This document shows positions 1-7,402 of a stretch of DNA of 7,860 nucleotides, piece after piece. The notes beneath the pieces are model-generated. The model saw nothing but the letters and a program-made list of their open reading frames with translations, did not search any database and was not told the origin of the DNA. Source of the DNA: an uncultured Lachnospiraceae bacterium (GTDB lineage: Bacteria > Bacillota > Clostridia > Lachnospirales > Lachnospiraceae). The first letter of the stretch is position 1; each line of letters begins with the position of its first letter. The DNA lies in NCBI GenBank assembly GCA_947175845.1, contig CAMWOK010000130.1, positions 1 to 7,860 on the forward strand. The letters run 5' to 3'. Made by a program: the position numbers and the translations under genes.

Positions 1-62
1 GGCGTATGGCAATATCGTGTCAAGTCAGCAAGGCGCCGGTAAAATCAGGGCCTGCAGCTGAT
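1..62. other. Downstream flank of the MATE gene, no supported gene
   Basis: This short stretch lies beyond the stop codon of the transporter gene. All reading frames through it are too short to judge. One plus-strand frame is open from the window edge to a TGA at 59-61 and could in principle be the tail of a converging gene, but 19 codons without a recognisable motif are not enough to support it. I see no clear terminator hairpin with a T tract. Confidence 0.3.
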
Positions 63-1451
63 TTAATCCAATGGGAATGATCGCGAAGCAGCGGTCTGTG
101 CGGCATTTTTTTGTTTTCTCAACTCGATGCTGACCAGCACAACAGAGAGCACAAACGCTGAGAAGTCAGCGACAGGCCCCGCAAGCAGCACACCCATGAT
201 TCCAAAGCGAAGCGGAAGCAGCAGAATCAGCGGGATCAGGAAGAAAACCTGCCTTGTCAATGCCAGCAGAGCGCCCTTGAGCGCTTTCCCGATAGCCGTA
301 AAAAAGCTTGATGAGAGCAGCTGCACGCCGTTTACCAGCACCATAAAGAGGTATGTGCGCATGAACAAAACGGAAAACTCAAAATACAGTTCCTGCCCAT
401 CTCCAAACAGCGAGATGATAAAATGGGGGAAGCATTGAAACAGGAAAAAACCGATTGCGGAAACGATTAGATTCCATCTTACTGCAAGCAGATATGCCTC
501 CCGCACACGGGGGTATTGTTTTGCGCCGTAGTTAAAGCCGATAATCGGCTGAACACCCTGCGATATCCCCACGACGATCGAGAGGATGATTGCGTTTGTT
601 TTCATGACGATTCCGCAGGCAGCCAGAGGAATATCCGTGCCGTAGGCCGTCTGCGCGCCATAATAGGTCAGCGAATTGTACAGGACAATCTGCACGAGGG
701 TGATTGCTATCTGATTTGAGCTGCCGCTGATTCCCATGCTGCAGGTTTGCAGGCTGTCTCTGATGTTGAGCTGAAAACTGCTTTTTTCAAAATGGATGGT
801 TTTGAAGTGCCATAAGTAGCGCACTGCGAGCACGAAGGAAAAAATCTGTCCCAGAATTGTCGCCAGGGCCGCTCCCACAATGCCCCAATCAAAAATAAAA
901 ATAAAGATCGGGTCAAGGATGGTGTTGACGACAGCCCCTGCAATCATGCAAGTCATAGAATACCTGGGGCTTCCATCTGCCCGGATCAGATTGCTCATGC
1001 CGTTTGTCACGATGAGAAAGGGCATTCCGGCTAAGGTGATGCCGGCATACTGTCTGGCATAGGGGAACACTTCCGCAGTCGCGCCAAACAATTGTAAAAG
1101 CTGGGTGAGCAAAAGCTCACCGACTGCCAGATAGACAAGCGCCAGGCTTCCCATCAGGACAATGCCGTTTCCGGCTGCCTTCGCGGCTGCTTCCGGTTTC
1201 TTGTTTCCCAGATAAAGGGAAACGCGGGAAGCGCTTCCGATTCCAACGAGCAGCGAGATCGCAAGACAGATGGTAGAGAATGGATAACAAATGTTTGTCG
1301 CGGCATTTCCAAGATACCCTACGCCCTGACCAATGAAGATCTGATCCACAATGTTGTAGAGCGAACCGACGAGAGCCGCCGTGATACTGGGAATGGCAAA
1401 GTTTCTCAACAGTTTTGGAATTTTTTCATAGCCCAGAGGATTTTCAGTCAT
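63..1451 (-). CDS. MATE family multidrug efflux transporter (MepA-like)
   Basis: Predicted inner-membrane antiporter that exports cationic drugs or toxic organic compounds in exchange for Na+ or H+. The protein is 462 aa, the usual MATE length, with about twelve hydrophobic segments in two similar halves. Family features are the N-terminal segment with SLYNIVDQIFIGQGVG (about residues 30-45), and the LIRADGSPRYSM motif followed by VNTILDPIFIFIFDWGIVGAALAT, both typical of the MepA/NorM-like branch. A second-half motif, GISQGVQPIIGFNYGA, is also typical. I chose the start at 1451 (MTENPLGYEK) rather than the ATG eight codons upstream because AAAGGGGG at 1461-1468 sits 9 bases before it. The start overlaps the stop of the marR-like gene by 8 bases, so the two are probably translationally coupled and controlled by that repressor. 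The exact substrate cannot be read from sequence. A short polar tail ends the protein. Confidence 0.93.
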   Translation of the reverse strand: MTENPLGYEKIPKLLRNFAIPSITAALVGSLYNIVDQIFIGQGVGYLGNAATNICYPFSTICLAISLLVGIGSASRVSLYLGNKKPEAAAKAAGNGIVLMGSLALVYLAVGELLLTQLLQLFGATAEVFPYARQYAGITLAGMPFLIVTNGMSNLIRADGSPRYSMTCMIAGAVVNTILDPIFIFIFDWGIVGAALATILGQIFSFVLAVRYLWHFKTIHFEKSSFQLNIRDSLQTCSMGISGSSNQIAITLVQIVLYNSLTYYGAQTAYGTDIPLAACGIVMKTNAIILSIVVGISQGVQPIIGFNYGAKQYPRVREAYLLAVRWNLIVSAIGFFLFQCFPHFIISLFGDGQELYFEFSVLFMRTYLFMVLVNGVQLLSSSFFTAIGKALKGALLALTRQVFFLIPLILLLPLRFGIMGVLLAGPVADFSAFVLSVVLVSIELRKQKNAAQTAASRSFPLD

Positions 1452-1893
1452 AAAATTCGTCCCCCTTTCGTTCAATGTGAAGTTCTGATGTAATATTTAT
1501 GCCAGTCTGCATCATCAGCTCCGCAAGGAGTTTCCTGTCGGGTTCGCTGACGCCCTGCAGTAAAAGAGCCTCTGTTTTTTCACAGATCGTCCGCACCGCG
1601 TCAATCACAGACAGCGCACGCTCTGTGGGATAAAGCTTACATGTACGCTTGTCCTTTTCATGCGGGGAGCGGGTAATCATTCCCTGCTTTTCCAATGCCG
1701 CAACCGTGCGCACAATATTGCTCGGATGGATATAAAATATATCCATCAGGGAATCCTGTAAAATGCCGGGCGCATCACAGATTTTGATCAAAAACATGTA
1801 TTGGCTGCTGTTGATACCAAAGGGCGCAAGCTGTTTGTCCATATAGATTTTGGAAAATCGGTCGGTCACAGAAATCCATTTTAATAGTTTCAT
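1444..1893 (-). CDS. MarR family transcriptional regulator
   Basis: A 149-aa winged helix-turn-helix regulator, normal length for MarR. It probably represses its own operon and releases DNA when it binds a drug or other ligand. Helical N- and C-terminal parts that would form the dimer interface flank the DNA-binding domain. The recognition-helix region is about LMDIFYIHPSNIVRTVAALEKQGMI, and the wing follows as RSPHEKDKRTCKLYPTERA, with the acidic-Lys-Arg motif typical of the family. The start at 1893 (MKLLKWISV) is preferred over an upstream in-frame ATG at 1947, because CAGGAGGG at 1903-1910 lies 9 bases upstream and because the upstream start falls inside the operator and promoter. The gene is followed directly by the MATE transporter. 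The arrangement resembles mepR-mepA, but sequence alone does not show orthology. Confidence 0.93.
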   Translation of the reverse strand: MKLLKWISVTDRFSKIYMDKQLAPFGINSSQYMFLIKICDAPGILQDSLMDIFYIHPSNIVRTVAALEKQGMITRSPHEKDKRTCKLYPTERALSVIDAVRTICEKTEALLLQGVSEPDRKLLAELMMQTGINITSELHIERKGDEFYD

Positions 1894-1918
1894 AGATAAA
1901 TTCCCTCCTGTCAGGCGT

Positions 1919-1947
1919 ATTATAGCATAATTTGCGTGCGCACGCAA
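1919..1947 (-). promoter_or_regulatory. Sigma-A promoter of the marR-MATE operon
   Basis: Read on the minus strand, a perfect TATAAT (1919-1924) lies exactly 17 bases downstream of TTGCGT (1942-1947), a fair -35 match. The ribosome binding site and start of the MarR gene follow at normal distances. Because the -35 hexamer lies within the palindrome at 1932-1947, a bound repressor would block RNA polymerase directly. Confidence 0.85.
1932..1947. promoter_or_regulatory. Perfect 16-bp palindromic operator, probable MarR binding site
   Basis: TTGCGTGCGCACGCAA is a perfect inverted repeat with no central spacer. It covers the -35 box and part of the spacer of the operon's promoter. MarR-family dimers typically bind palindromes of 16-20 bp in this position, so autorepression is the natural reading. 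No second copy of the full palindrome is visible elsewhere in the window. Confidence 0.8.
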
Positions 1948-2028
1948 GTTGTTTGAAACAAAGATTTATTTGCCCATTCAAGCGCTACGCTAAGTTGACA
2001 GAAGCAGATACAAACTGTCAGAGTGACT

Positions 2029-2074
2029 TTTTGGTGATATTTTCTGAGGCAGGAAACAATGCGTTTTGGTGATA
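2029..2074. repeat. Two direct copies of an 11-bp repeat (TTTTGGTGATA)
   Basis: Exact copies occur at 2029-2039 and 2064-2074, 35 bases apart start to start, in the gap between the divergent MarR promoter and the DUF6870-like gene. The spacing is a little over three helical turns. They could be binding sites for a regulator of the downstream recombinase operon, or chance. A TTGACA at 1995-2000 has no good -10 partner, and the only AT-rich candidate near the next gene (about 2097-2104) is weak, so no promoter is called here. Confidence 0.4.
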
Positions 2075-2125
2075 AGACAACCATTGCGGGAAATAAGATA
2101 TAGAAAGGAATTGAGGGGGCACAAT

Positions 2126-2395
2126 ATGGAACTGACAGCTAAAATGCTGCAAAAGATGGCGGCGGTGGATATCCGCAGTGTGGATATCAATACCCTCACG
2201 GATCTGAGGGATATTGAGATTGACACGAAAAAGCCTGTGCCGCAGAAGCTGGCCGCTTTTGCGGAGCAGACAAATAATGTATATGTACACCGGATTGGAG
2301 CGTATATCGTGAAAGTCCGCTTCCAGAAAGAGGGGCCGACCATTGACGATAAGATGGAGGAATATCTGAGGCGGCTTGCGGAGCTTCCTGTCTGA
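2126..2395 (+). CDS. Small conserved hypothetical protein, DUF6870-like
   Basis: An 89-aa soluble protein of unknown function, beginning MELTAKMLQKMAAVDIRSVD. The start at 2126 is chosen because GAGGGGG (2112-2118) lies 7 bases upstream; the longer in-frame version starting at 2066 has no such site. I recall the pattern (an N-terminal helix, a DIRSVDINTLTDLRDIEID stretch, a central IGAYIVKVRFQ beta segment and a C-terminal helix DKMEEYLRRLAEL) as typical of the DUF6870 family found beside recombinases in Clostridia mobile elements; this naming is from memory. It has no transmembrane segment or signal peptide. It lies 47 bases upstream of the first recombinase on the same strand, so it is probably co-transcribed. 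A role as accessory factor (for example directionality control or regulation) is possible from position only. Confidence 0.8.
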   Translation: MELTAKMLQKMAAVDIRSVDINTLTDLRDIEIDTKKPVPQKLAAFAEQTNNVYVHRIGAYIVKVRFQKEGPTIDDKMEEYLRRLAELPV

Positions 2396-2442
2396 GCGGC
2401 CCGGAGCAGTTTGCGCCTGATAGAACAAAAAAGCCGGGGGGG

Positions 2443-4122
2443 ATGCAATTGAAGGGAAGACAGTTCTATGCGGCCATGTATCTGCGCCTTTCAAGGGAGG
2501 ACGAGGACAGGGGCGCAAAGTCCGAGAGCAACAGCATCAAAAGCCAGAGGGAACTTGTCAAATCGTTTCTCCGGGAGCAGCCGGACATCGAGCTTTACGA
2601 CATCTATGTGGACGATGGGTTTTCGGGGAGCAGCTTCGACAGGCCGGAATTCAAGAGGATGATCGAAGACATTGAGGCGGGCAGGGTGAACTGCGTGGTA
2701 GTCAAAGATCTGTCCCGCTTTGGGCGTGATTATATTGAATCCGGAAGGTATATACAAAAAACATTCCCGGCGTTTGGCGTGCGCTTTATTGCGCTGACCG
2801 ACCATTATGACAGCATGTCGGCAGACGCGGGGGAAAGTTCGATTGTGCTGCCGGTCAAGAACTTCATCAACGATTCCTACTGCCGGGATATCTCCACAAA
2901 GGTAAAGAGCCAGCTTAAAGTGAAATATAAAAGCGGGCAGTGTATAGCGGCCTTTGCAGTCTACGGGTATCGAAAGAGCGACACGGACAAAAACCGGCTT
3001 GCCATAGATGCGTACGCGGCGGAGAACGTGCGGCGGATTTTCGCATGGAAGATCGAGGGGCTGGCCATATCCGCGATTGCGCAAAAGCTCAACAGCCTTG
3101 GCATACTCTCGCCAAAGGAATATAAAAAATCAATGGGGCTGTCCTATAACGGCGGCTTTTGCAAGACGGGCGGCAGCGAATGGGGAAGCTCGACAGTCAA
3201 ACGGATCCTGACAAACGAGGTCTATCTGGGCCACATGGTTCAGGGAAAGACAGAAAAAGTAAACTATAAGGTAAAGCGGCATATCGCCAAACCAGAGGGG
3301 GAGTGGGTGAAGGTGGAAAATACGCATCAGGCAATTGTTTCTGCCGATGACTTTGCCGTGGTACAGCATCTGCTGAAAGCAGACGGGCGCAAAAGCCCGG
3401 AGTCGGGAACTCCCAGCCCGTTTATGGGGCTTTTGTTCTGCGGCGGCTGCGGGGAGCAGATGATAAGGCGCGTGGTGCGCTATAAAAGCACGGCGAAGGT
3501 TTATTACATCTGCTCCACAAACAACCGGGGAGAAGGCTGCAGCAGGCACAGCATCGAGGAAAACACGTTGCAGGAGATCGTCCGTTGGAGTATTCGCAAG
3601 TACGCCAATACGTTCCTGAAAGAAAAGGAACTTTCTGACCGTGCAGTGCAGTGCAGGACAAATTTTGGCGCGGTTGTCCGGTATGACAGAGAGCTGGAAC
3701 GGCTGAAAAAGGAGCGGGATAAATATAGTTCTCTCTGCTGCGGCCTGCATGAAGATCTGAGAAACGGCATTGTCACAAAAGAGGAATTTGACCGGCTGCA
3801 CAGCGGCTTCTTTCGGAGAAGGAGAGCGCTGGAAGATGCCATGCTGAGGCAGGAGGAGCTCATAAAGAGAATGCTCAAAAATGGGGTGCTTTGTGCAAGA
3901 CGGCTGAAAGCCTTTCAGGACTGTGCGGAACTCAGAGAGATAGACCGCCGCACTTTGAGCAGTCTGGTGAGGCGGATTGCGGTCTGCGAGAAGAAGCAGG
4001 TCGTGATTGACTTTTATTTTATGGATGTGTTTGAGATGACGTCAAAACCTGCCAGAAAGCGACTGACGGACGGGGAAAAAGAAGCGGAGAAAAAAAAGGA
4101 AAAAGCAGAGAGGGGCGCATAG
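2443..4122 (+). CDS. Large serine recombinase 1
   Basis: A 559-aa site-specific recombinase of the large serine type (resolvase/invertase catalytic fold). It forms a covalent 5'-phosphoserine link to DNA and catalyses integration or excision. The catalytic domain (about 8-155) carries YLRLS with nucleophile Ser17 and Arg15, DDGFSGSSFDRPEF (57-70) and KDLSRFGRDYIE (88-99). The recombinase DNA-binding domain follows (about 165-310). A zinc ribbon has Cys333, Cys336, Cys357 and Cys366. A charged coiled-coil region spans about 413-475, and a Lys/Glu-rich tail ends the protein. The ATG at 2443 is preceded immediately by seven Gs (2436-2442), too close for an ordinary Shine-Dalgarno site; the in-frame TTG at 2449 would be better spaced. 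Neither choice affects the domains. It is the first of three tandem recombinases. Confidence 0.95.
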   Translation: MQLKGRQFYAAMYLRLSREDEDRGAKSESNSIKSQRELVKSFLREQPDIELYDIYVDDGFSGSSFDRPEFKRMIEDIEAGRVNCVVVKDLSRFGRDYIESGRYIQKTFPAFGVRFIALTDHYDSMSADAGESSIVLPVKNFINDSYCRDISTKVKSQLKVKYKSGQCIAAFAVYGYRKSDTDKNRLAIDAYAAENVRRIFAWKIEGLAISAIAQKLNSLGILSPKEYKKSMGLSYNGGFCKTGGSEWGSSTVKRILTNEVYLGHMVQGKTEKVNYKVKRHIAKPEGEWVKVENTHQAIVSADDFAVVQHLLKADGRKSPESGTPSPFMGLLFCGGCGEQMIRRVVRYKSTAKVYYICSTNNRGEGCSRHSIEENTLQEIVRWSIRKYANTFLKEKELSDRAVQCRTNFGAVVRYDRELERLKKERDKYSSLCCGLHEDLRNGIVTKEEFDRLHSGFFRRRRALEDAMLRQEELIKRMLKNGVLCARRLKAFQDCAELREIDRRTLSSLVRRIAVCEKKQVVIDFYFMDVFEMTSKPARKRLTDGEKEAEKKKEKAERGA

Positions 4123-4123
4123 T

Positions 4124-5830
4124 ATGGGCAGGGTGTCAAAGCGGGGTTCTTCCCCCGCGGCGGCAGGGGAGAAAAAACATTTTAAAGCGGGCATTTACGC
4201 AAGGCTTTCATCCGATCAGGACAAAAAGAGTGAATCCGTGGAAGTGCAGGTGCTGATCGCGGAGAAGTATATCGAAGATTTGAATCGGAGAGGGGCGGCA
4301 CAGATCGACATTGCAGACCGGTATATTGATATCGGGAAGACAGGAAGCAACTTCAACCGCGACGCGTTTCAGCGGCTTATGCAGGATATCAGGCTCGGCT
4401 GCATTGACTGCGTGGTAGTCAAAGACCTCTCGCGTTTTGGCAGAAATTATCTGGAAGCCGGGAACTATATTGAGAAAATTTTCCCTTTTCTGGGCGTCCG
4501 TTTTATCGCGGTTGCCGACGGGATTGACACAGGAAACAGGGGGGATGACACGATGCAGATGTCAACGGCTGTGACAATGGAGATCAAAAACCTCGTCAAC
4601 GATATGTACGCCAGGGACTTTTCCGTGAAGGCAAAGCAGCACTTAAGACAGCGGCGGCAGGAAGGCGCCTACGTGGGAGGACCGGCGCCGTACGGCTATA
4701 AAGCCGGGTGGGAAAAAAACATACGGAAACTTCTGCCCGATGAAAAAACGGCGGGGATGGTAGCGCGGATCTTCTCTCTGTATATTGAGACAGGCAGCTA
4801 TGCCGCGGTGGCGGACGACCTGAACAGACAGAGGGTGAACCCGCCCTGCGTGTACAGGAAGACGGGGGAAGTTTTTTTCACACCCGGTCTGGGGGAATTT
4901 AAAGGATGGGATAAAGGAGCGGTGAAACGAATCCTGAGAAGCGAAACGTACACCGGAAAGCTGGTGCAGGGCAGGACGTCCATTACCGCAAGGGACGAAA
5001 AGAACCGCGTCCAAAAGCCGAGGCAGGATTGGGTGATCTGGGAAAATACCCATGAACCGATCGTTGACAGTGCTCTGTTTCAGGAAGCGGCGCAGGTGCA
5101 GGAAAGGCTCCATGAAAAGGCAAAATCGCACAGACATAAAACAGAAGGCTGCCCGATCGGGGAGAATCTCTTTGACAGTGTGCTGTATTGTGGTGTATGC
5201 GGAAAGAAAATGACGCGCAGCAGCTGTGTAAAAATCTGTGCGGACAGCCAAAAGGCGCGGATCGAAGGGTATTTCTGCGCAGACAGCGGGCGGGCAAAAG
5301 CGGAGCGCTGCCCCACGCCAAACCGCATTGCAAAGACGCAGCTGGCGGATATCCTGCTCGCGCTTCTTCAGATGGAGTTTTTGGTCAATCTGGGAAAAAC
5401 GAAAGCGTACACAGAGATTGCAAGGGAGCAGCTTCGGAATGCCAGGGCAAAGATTGACATAAAGATGCGGAACGTGCAAAGGGATATTGCCGCTGCAAAC
5501 GCGGCAGAACAGACAAGTTACATGCAATACCGCGCGGGTGTTATCTGCCAGAACGCATACAATGAAAGCAAAGTGCGGCAGCAAGGACGGCTGTGCGATT
5601 TAGACCGGCAGCGAGCAGCGCTCGAAGCAGACAGAGAGAAGCTGGACGCCATATCCGGAAAGCATCTGGCAGCGGTCCGCGCCCTGATCCGTCTAAAAAG
5701 CGGCGGGGAACTGACGAAGGAACTGATAGAATCCCTGATCCGGAGGATTGAGGTCTATCCGGGAAAAAGGATAGAAGTTTGGTTTTGTTATTCCAATGAA
5801 TTGTTGGAGGGGGTGTTGAAGAATGGATAA
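4124..5830 (+). CDS. Large serine recombinase 2 (divergent member)
   Basis: A 568-aa large serine recombinase. The catalytic domain begins after a basic, low-complexity stretch of about 20 residues: YARLS contains Ser29 and Arg27, followed by KDLSRFGRNYLE (100-111) and FPFLGVRFIAV. The usual DDG-x-SG segment is replaced by IDIGKTGSNFNRDAF (68-82), and the ESNSI-x-SQR motif seen in the two neighbours is replaced by SESVEVQ, so this copy is the outlier. The recombinase domain spans about 175-330, and the zinc ribbon has Cys356, Cys359, Cys385 and Cys396. The coiled-coil stretch covers about 430-510. The C-terminus, LIRRIEVYPGKRIEVWF, is typical for the family. The ATG lies one base after the stop of recombinase 1, with AGGGG (4111-4115) 8 bases upstream. 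All catalytic residues I can identify are present, so it is probably active, perhaps as an obligate partner of the others. Confidence 0.95.
   Translation: MGRVSKRGSSPAAAGEKKHFKAGIYARLSSDQDKKSESVEVQVLIAEKYIEDLNRRGAAQIDIADRYIDIGKTGSNFNRDAFQRLMQDIRLGCIDCVVVKDLSRFGRNYLEAGNYIEKIFPFLGVRFIAVADGIDTGNRGDDTMQMSTAVTMEIKNLVNDMYARDFSVKAKQHLRQRRQEGAYVGGPAPYGYKAGWEKNIRKLLPDEKTAGMVARIFSLYIETGSYAAVADDLNRQRVNPPCVYRKTGEVFFTPGLGEFKGWDKGAVKRILRSETYTGKLVQGRTSITARDEKNRVQKPRQDWVIWENTHEPIVDSALFQEAAQVQERLHEKAKSHRHKTEGCPIGENLFDSVLYCGVCGKKMTRSSCVKICADSQKARIEGYFCADSGRAKAERCPTPNRIAKTQLADILLALLQMEFLVNLGKTKAYTEIAREQLRNARAKIDIKMRNVQRDIAAANAAEQTSYMQYRAGVICQNAYNESKVRQQGRLCDLDRQRAALEADREKLDAISGKHLAAVRALIRLKSGGELTKELIESLIRRIEVYPGKRIEVWFCYSNELLEGVLKNG
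5806..5813 (+). promoter_or_regulatory. Ribosome binding site deciding the start of recombinase 3
   Basis: GGAGGGGG lies inside the last codons of recombinase 2, 9 bases before the ATG at 5823. It fixes the start of recombinase 3 inside the preceding gene and supports translational coupling through the overlapping ATGGATAA. Confidence 0.75.
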
Positions 5831-7379
5831 AGTCGCTATCTATCTGCGGCTTTCCATGGAAGATAAGGACGACAGGGACGAGAGCAACAGTATCGGCAGC
5901 CAGAGAACCCTGCTGTTTGACTATATCAGTCATCATGAGGAGCTGAGGGGGAAAGAGATCGCTGAATTTTGCGATGACGGGCACTCCGGCACAAGCATGG
6001 AGAGGCCGGGAATGCAAAGGCTTTTAAACGAGATCCGGGGCGGTAAGATAGGATGTGTGCTCGTCAAGGATATGTCCCGTTTCTCAAGGGACTATATCGA
6101 GCTTGGAACCTATATGAACCAGATATTTCCGTTCCTGGGGGTGCGGTTTATCGCGGTAAATGACCATTACGACAGCCGTGACCACGCAGGAAGCACGACC
6201 CCTGTTGACACGGCTTTCCAGACACTTCTGTATGATCTATACAGCAAAGATATCTCCGTAAAGGTCAAAACTTCGGTGGAAAATAAATGCGCAAATGGGG
6301 AATATGTTTTTGGACAGGTTCCCTTTGGGTATGAAAAAAGCCGGGAAGTAAAAAATGCGGTGGTGGTGAATGAGCAGGAGGCCAGGATTGTGCGCCGCAT
6401 CTTTGCCCTTGCTCTTTGCGGGAACAGCAGCACACAGATCGCGCGGATTCTCAACGAAAAAGGGATACCGACCAAAACGCAGATGCGCCATCCTGAGAGG
6501 GAAGAAAAGGGTGGCAGGAGGCAGGCCTGGGACAGCGCCTCTGTCCGGGCTGTCCTGAATAACCGTTTTTACCTAGGTGAGATGGCGTATGGAAAATCAA
6601 AGCGGAAATATGTGGGCAGTAAAAGCGGTATCGCGGTGCCCATGGAGGACTGGAAAGTGATACCAGACCACCATGAAGCGCTTGTCGCGCAGGAAGTTTA
6701 CGAGAAAGTGTGCCGCTTCCGCAAAGATGCAGACACTGCCAGAAAAGGGGAGAAAAACCCGCTTGTTGGGAAACTGTTCTGCGGCGGGTGCGGCTATTCC
6801 ATGACTTACAGGCCCGTGCGGCACCGCAGGTTTGAGTGCCCAAAACATGCTGTCTTGCAGATACCGGAGTGCTGTACCTACATTCCGGCTGAACAGCTGG
6901 AAGAAGCGGTGCTCACCCTGTTAATCCAGGAACTGATGGTGCGCGGAAATGCCACAGAGGAAAGCAAAAGCCTTCTGTTATTCCAAAAGACCTGCATCGC
7001 AAGGCTGGAAAAGCGGGCGGCAGCGAGTCAGGACAGGCAAAAGCGGCTTCTGGAAGAGGCAGCGTCCTTATATGAAAATTATGCGCTGGGTTTGGTGCAG
7101 GCCATATCGCACAGGCAGAGGGCGGACTGCATCAGAGAACAGGTCTGTGCATTGTCGGTCAAGGAGCAGCAGGACAGAAATGAACAAAAACGGCTTCAGG
7201 AGGAATGCCGCAGGGCAGCGGAAGATATGAAGCAGGTGATACAATACGCCCGCTTAGAGTCGCTGACACAGGACGTGGTTGACACGTTTGTCAGCAAAAT
7301 ATATGTTTACAGAGATAAAAGAATTGAGATTGAGTGGAATTTTTGTGGGAACGGGGAGGAGTTGCGCGGGGGCGTATGA
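5823..7379 (+). CDS. Large serine recombinase 3
   Basis: A 518-aa large serine recombinase, the shortest of the three. The catalytic domain starts at once: IYLRLS with Ser11 and Arg9, then DESNSIGSQR, CDDGHSGTSMERPGM (50-64), KDMSRFSRDYIE (82-93) and FPFLGVRFIAVNDHYDS. The recombinase domain runs over about 150-295. The zinc ribbon uses Cys320, Cys323, Cys339 and Cys350 or Cys351. Coiled coil follows at about 385-470, ending with SKIYVYRDKRIEIEW. Motifs place it closer to recombinase 1 than to recombinase 2. Its ATG overlaps the stop of recombinase 2 by 8 bases. There is no terminator directly after its TGA, so transcription may run into the region to the right. Being the last gene before a change in base composition, it probably marks the end of the mobile element. 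Confidence 0.95.
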   Translation: MDKVAIYLRLSMEDKDDRDESNSIGSQRTLLFDYISHHEELRGKEIAEFCDDGHSGTSMERPGMQRLLNEIRGGKIGCVLVKDMSRFSRDYIELGTYMNQIFPFLGVRFIAVNDHYDSRDHAGSTTPVDTAFQTLLYDLYSKDISVKVKTSVENKCANGEYVFGQVPFGYEKSREVKNAVVVNEQEARIVRRIFALALCGNSSTQIARILNEKGIPTKTQMRHPEREEKGGRRQAWDSASVRAVLNNRFYLGEMAYGKSKRKYVGSKSGIAVPMEDWKVIPDHHEALVAQEVYEKVCRFRKDADTARKGEKNPLVGKLFCGGCGYSMTYRPVRHRRFECPKHAVLQIPECCTYIPAEQLEEAVLTLLIQELMVRGNATEESKSLLLFQKTCIARLEKRAAASQDRQKRLLEEAASLYENYALGLVQAISHRQRADCIREQVCALSVKEQQDRNEQKRLQEECRRAAEDMKQVIQYARLESLTQDVVDTFVSKIYVYRDKRIEIEWNFCGNGEELRGGV

Positions 7380-7402
7380 AGCGTCGTTCAAAATAATATT
7401 TC

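Larger units (their letters stand above)
2126..7379 (+). mobile_element. Probable integration/excision module of an integrative element
   Basis: A small DUF6870-like gene and three tandem large serine recombinases form one tight transcription unit (gaps of 47 and 1 bases, then an 8-base overlap). Groups of two or three large serine recombinases are known at the ends of some Firmicutes integrative and conjugative elements (Tn1806-like, as I recall) and, as ccr pairs, in SCCmec. No conjugation, relaxase or replication gene lies inside this window, so the element's type and its other end are not visible. The efflux operon to the left may be cargo. Attachment sites could not be identified from one junction alone. 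Confidence 0.7.

Noticed and set aside
1997..2032. TGACAG/CTGTCA inverted repeat followed by a T run, as a terminator
   Set aside because: The stem has only six pairs, the loop is 13 bases, and the T run starts several bases after the stem, with no gene ending on the plus strand just before it.
1990..2518. Long minus-strand frames opposite the DUF6870-like gene
   Set aside because: They lack a ribosome binding site and any family motif, have low-complexity Ser/Arg/Pro/His-rich translations, and lie antisense to a well-supported gene.
4643..5584. 313-codon minus-strand frame inside recombinase 2
   Set aside because: It is a shadow of GC-rich codons of a clear recombinase gene. It has no recognisable domain and no ribosome binding site.
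1..7378. GGCGTATG at both the window start and the end of recombinase 3, as an att direct repeat
   Set aside because: Only 8 bases, expected by chance in a window of this length, and one copy lies within coding sequence. There is no further similarity around the copies.
2443..7379. CRISPR array or toxin-antitoxin pair
   Set aside because: No regularly spaced repeats exist, and the small gene at 2126 has no toxin or antitoxin motif or partner.
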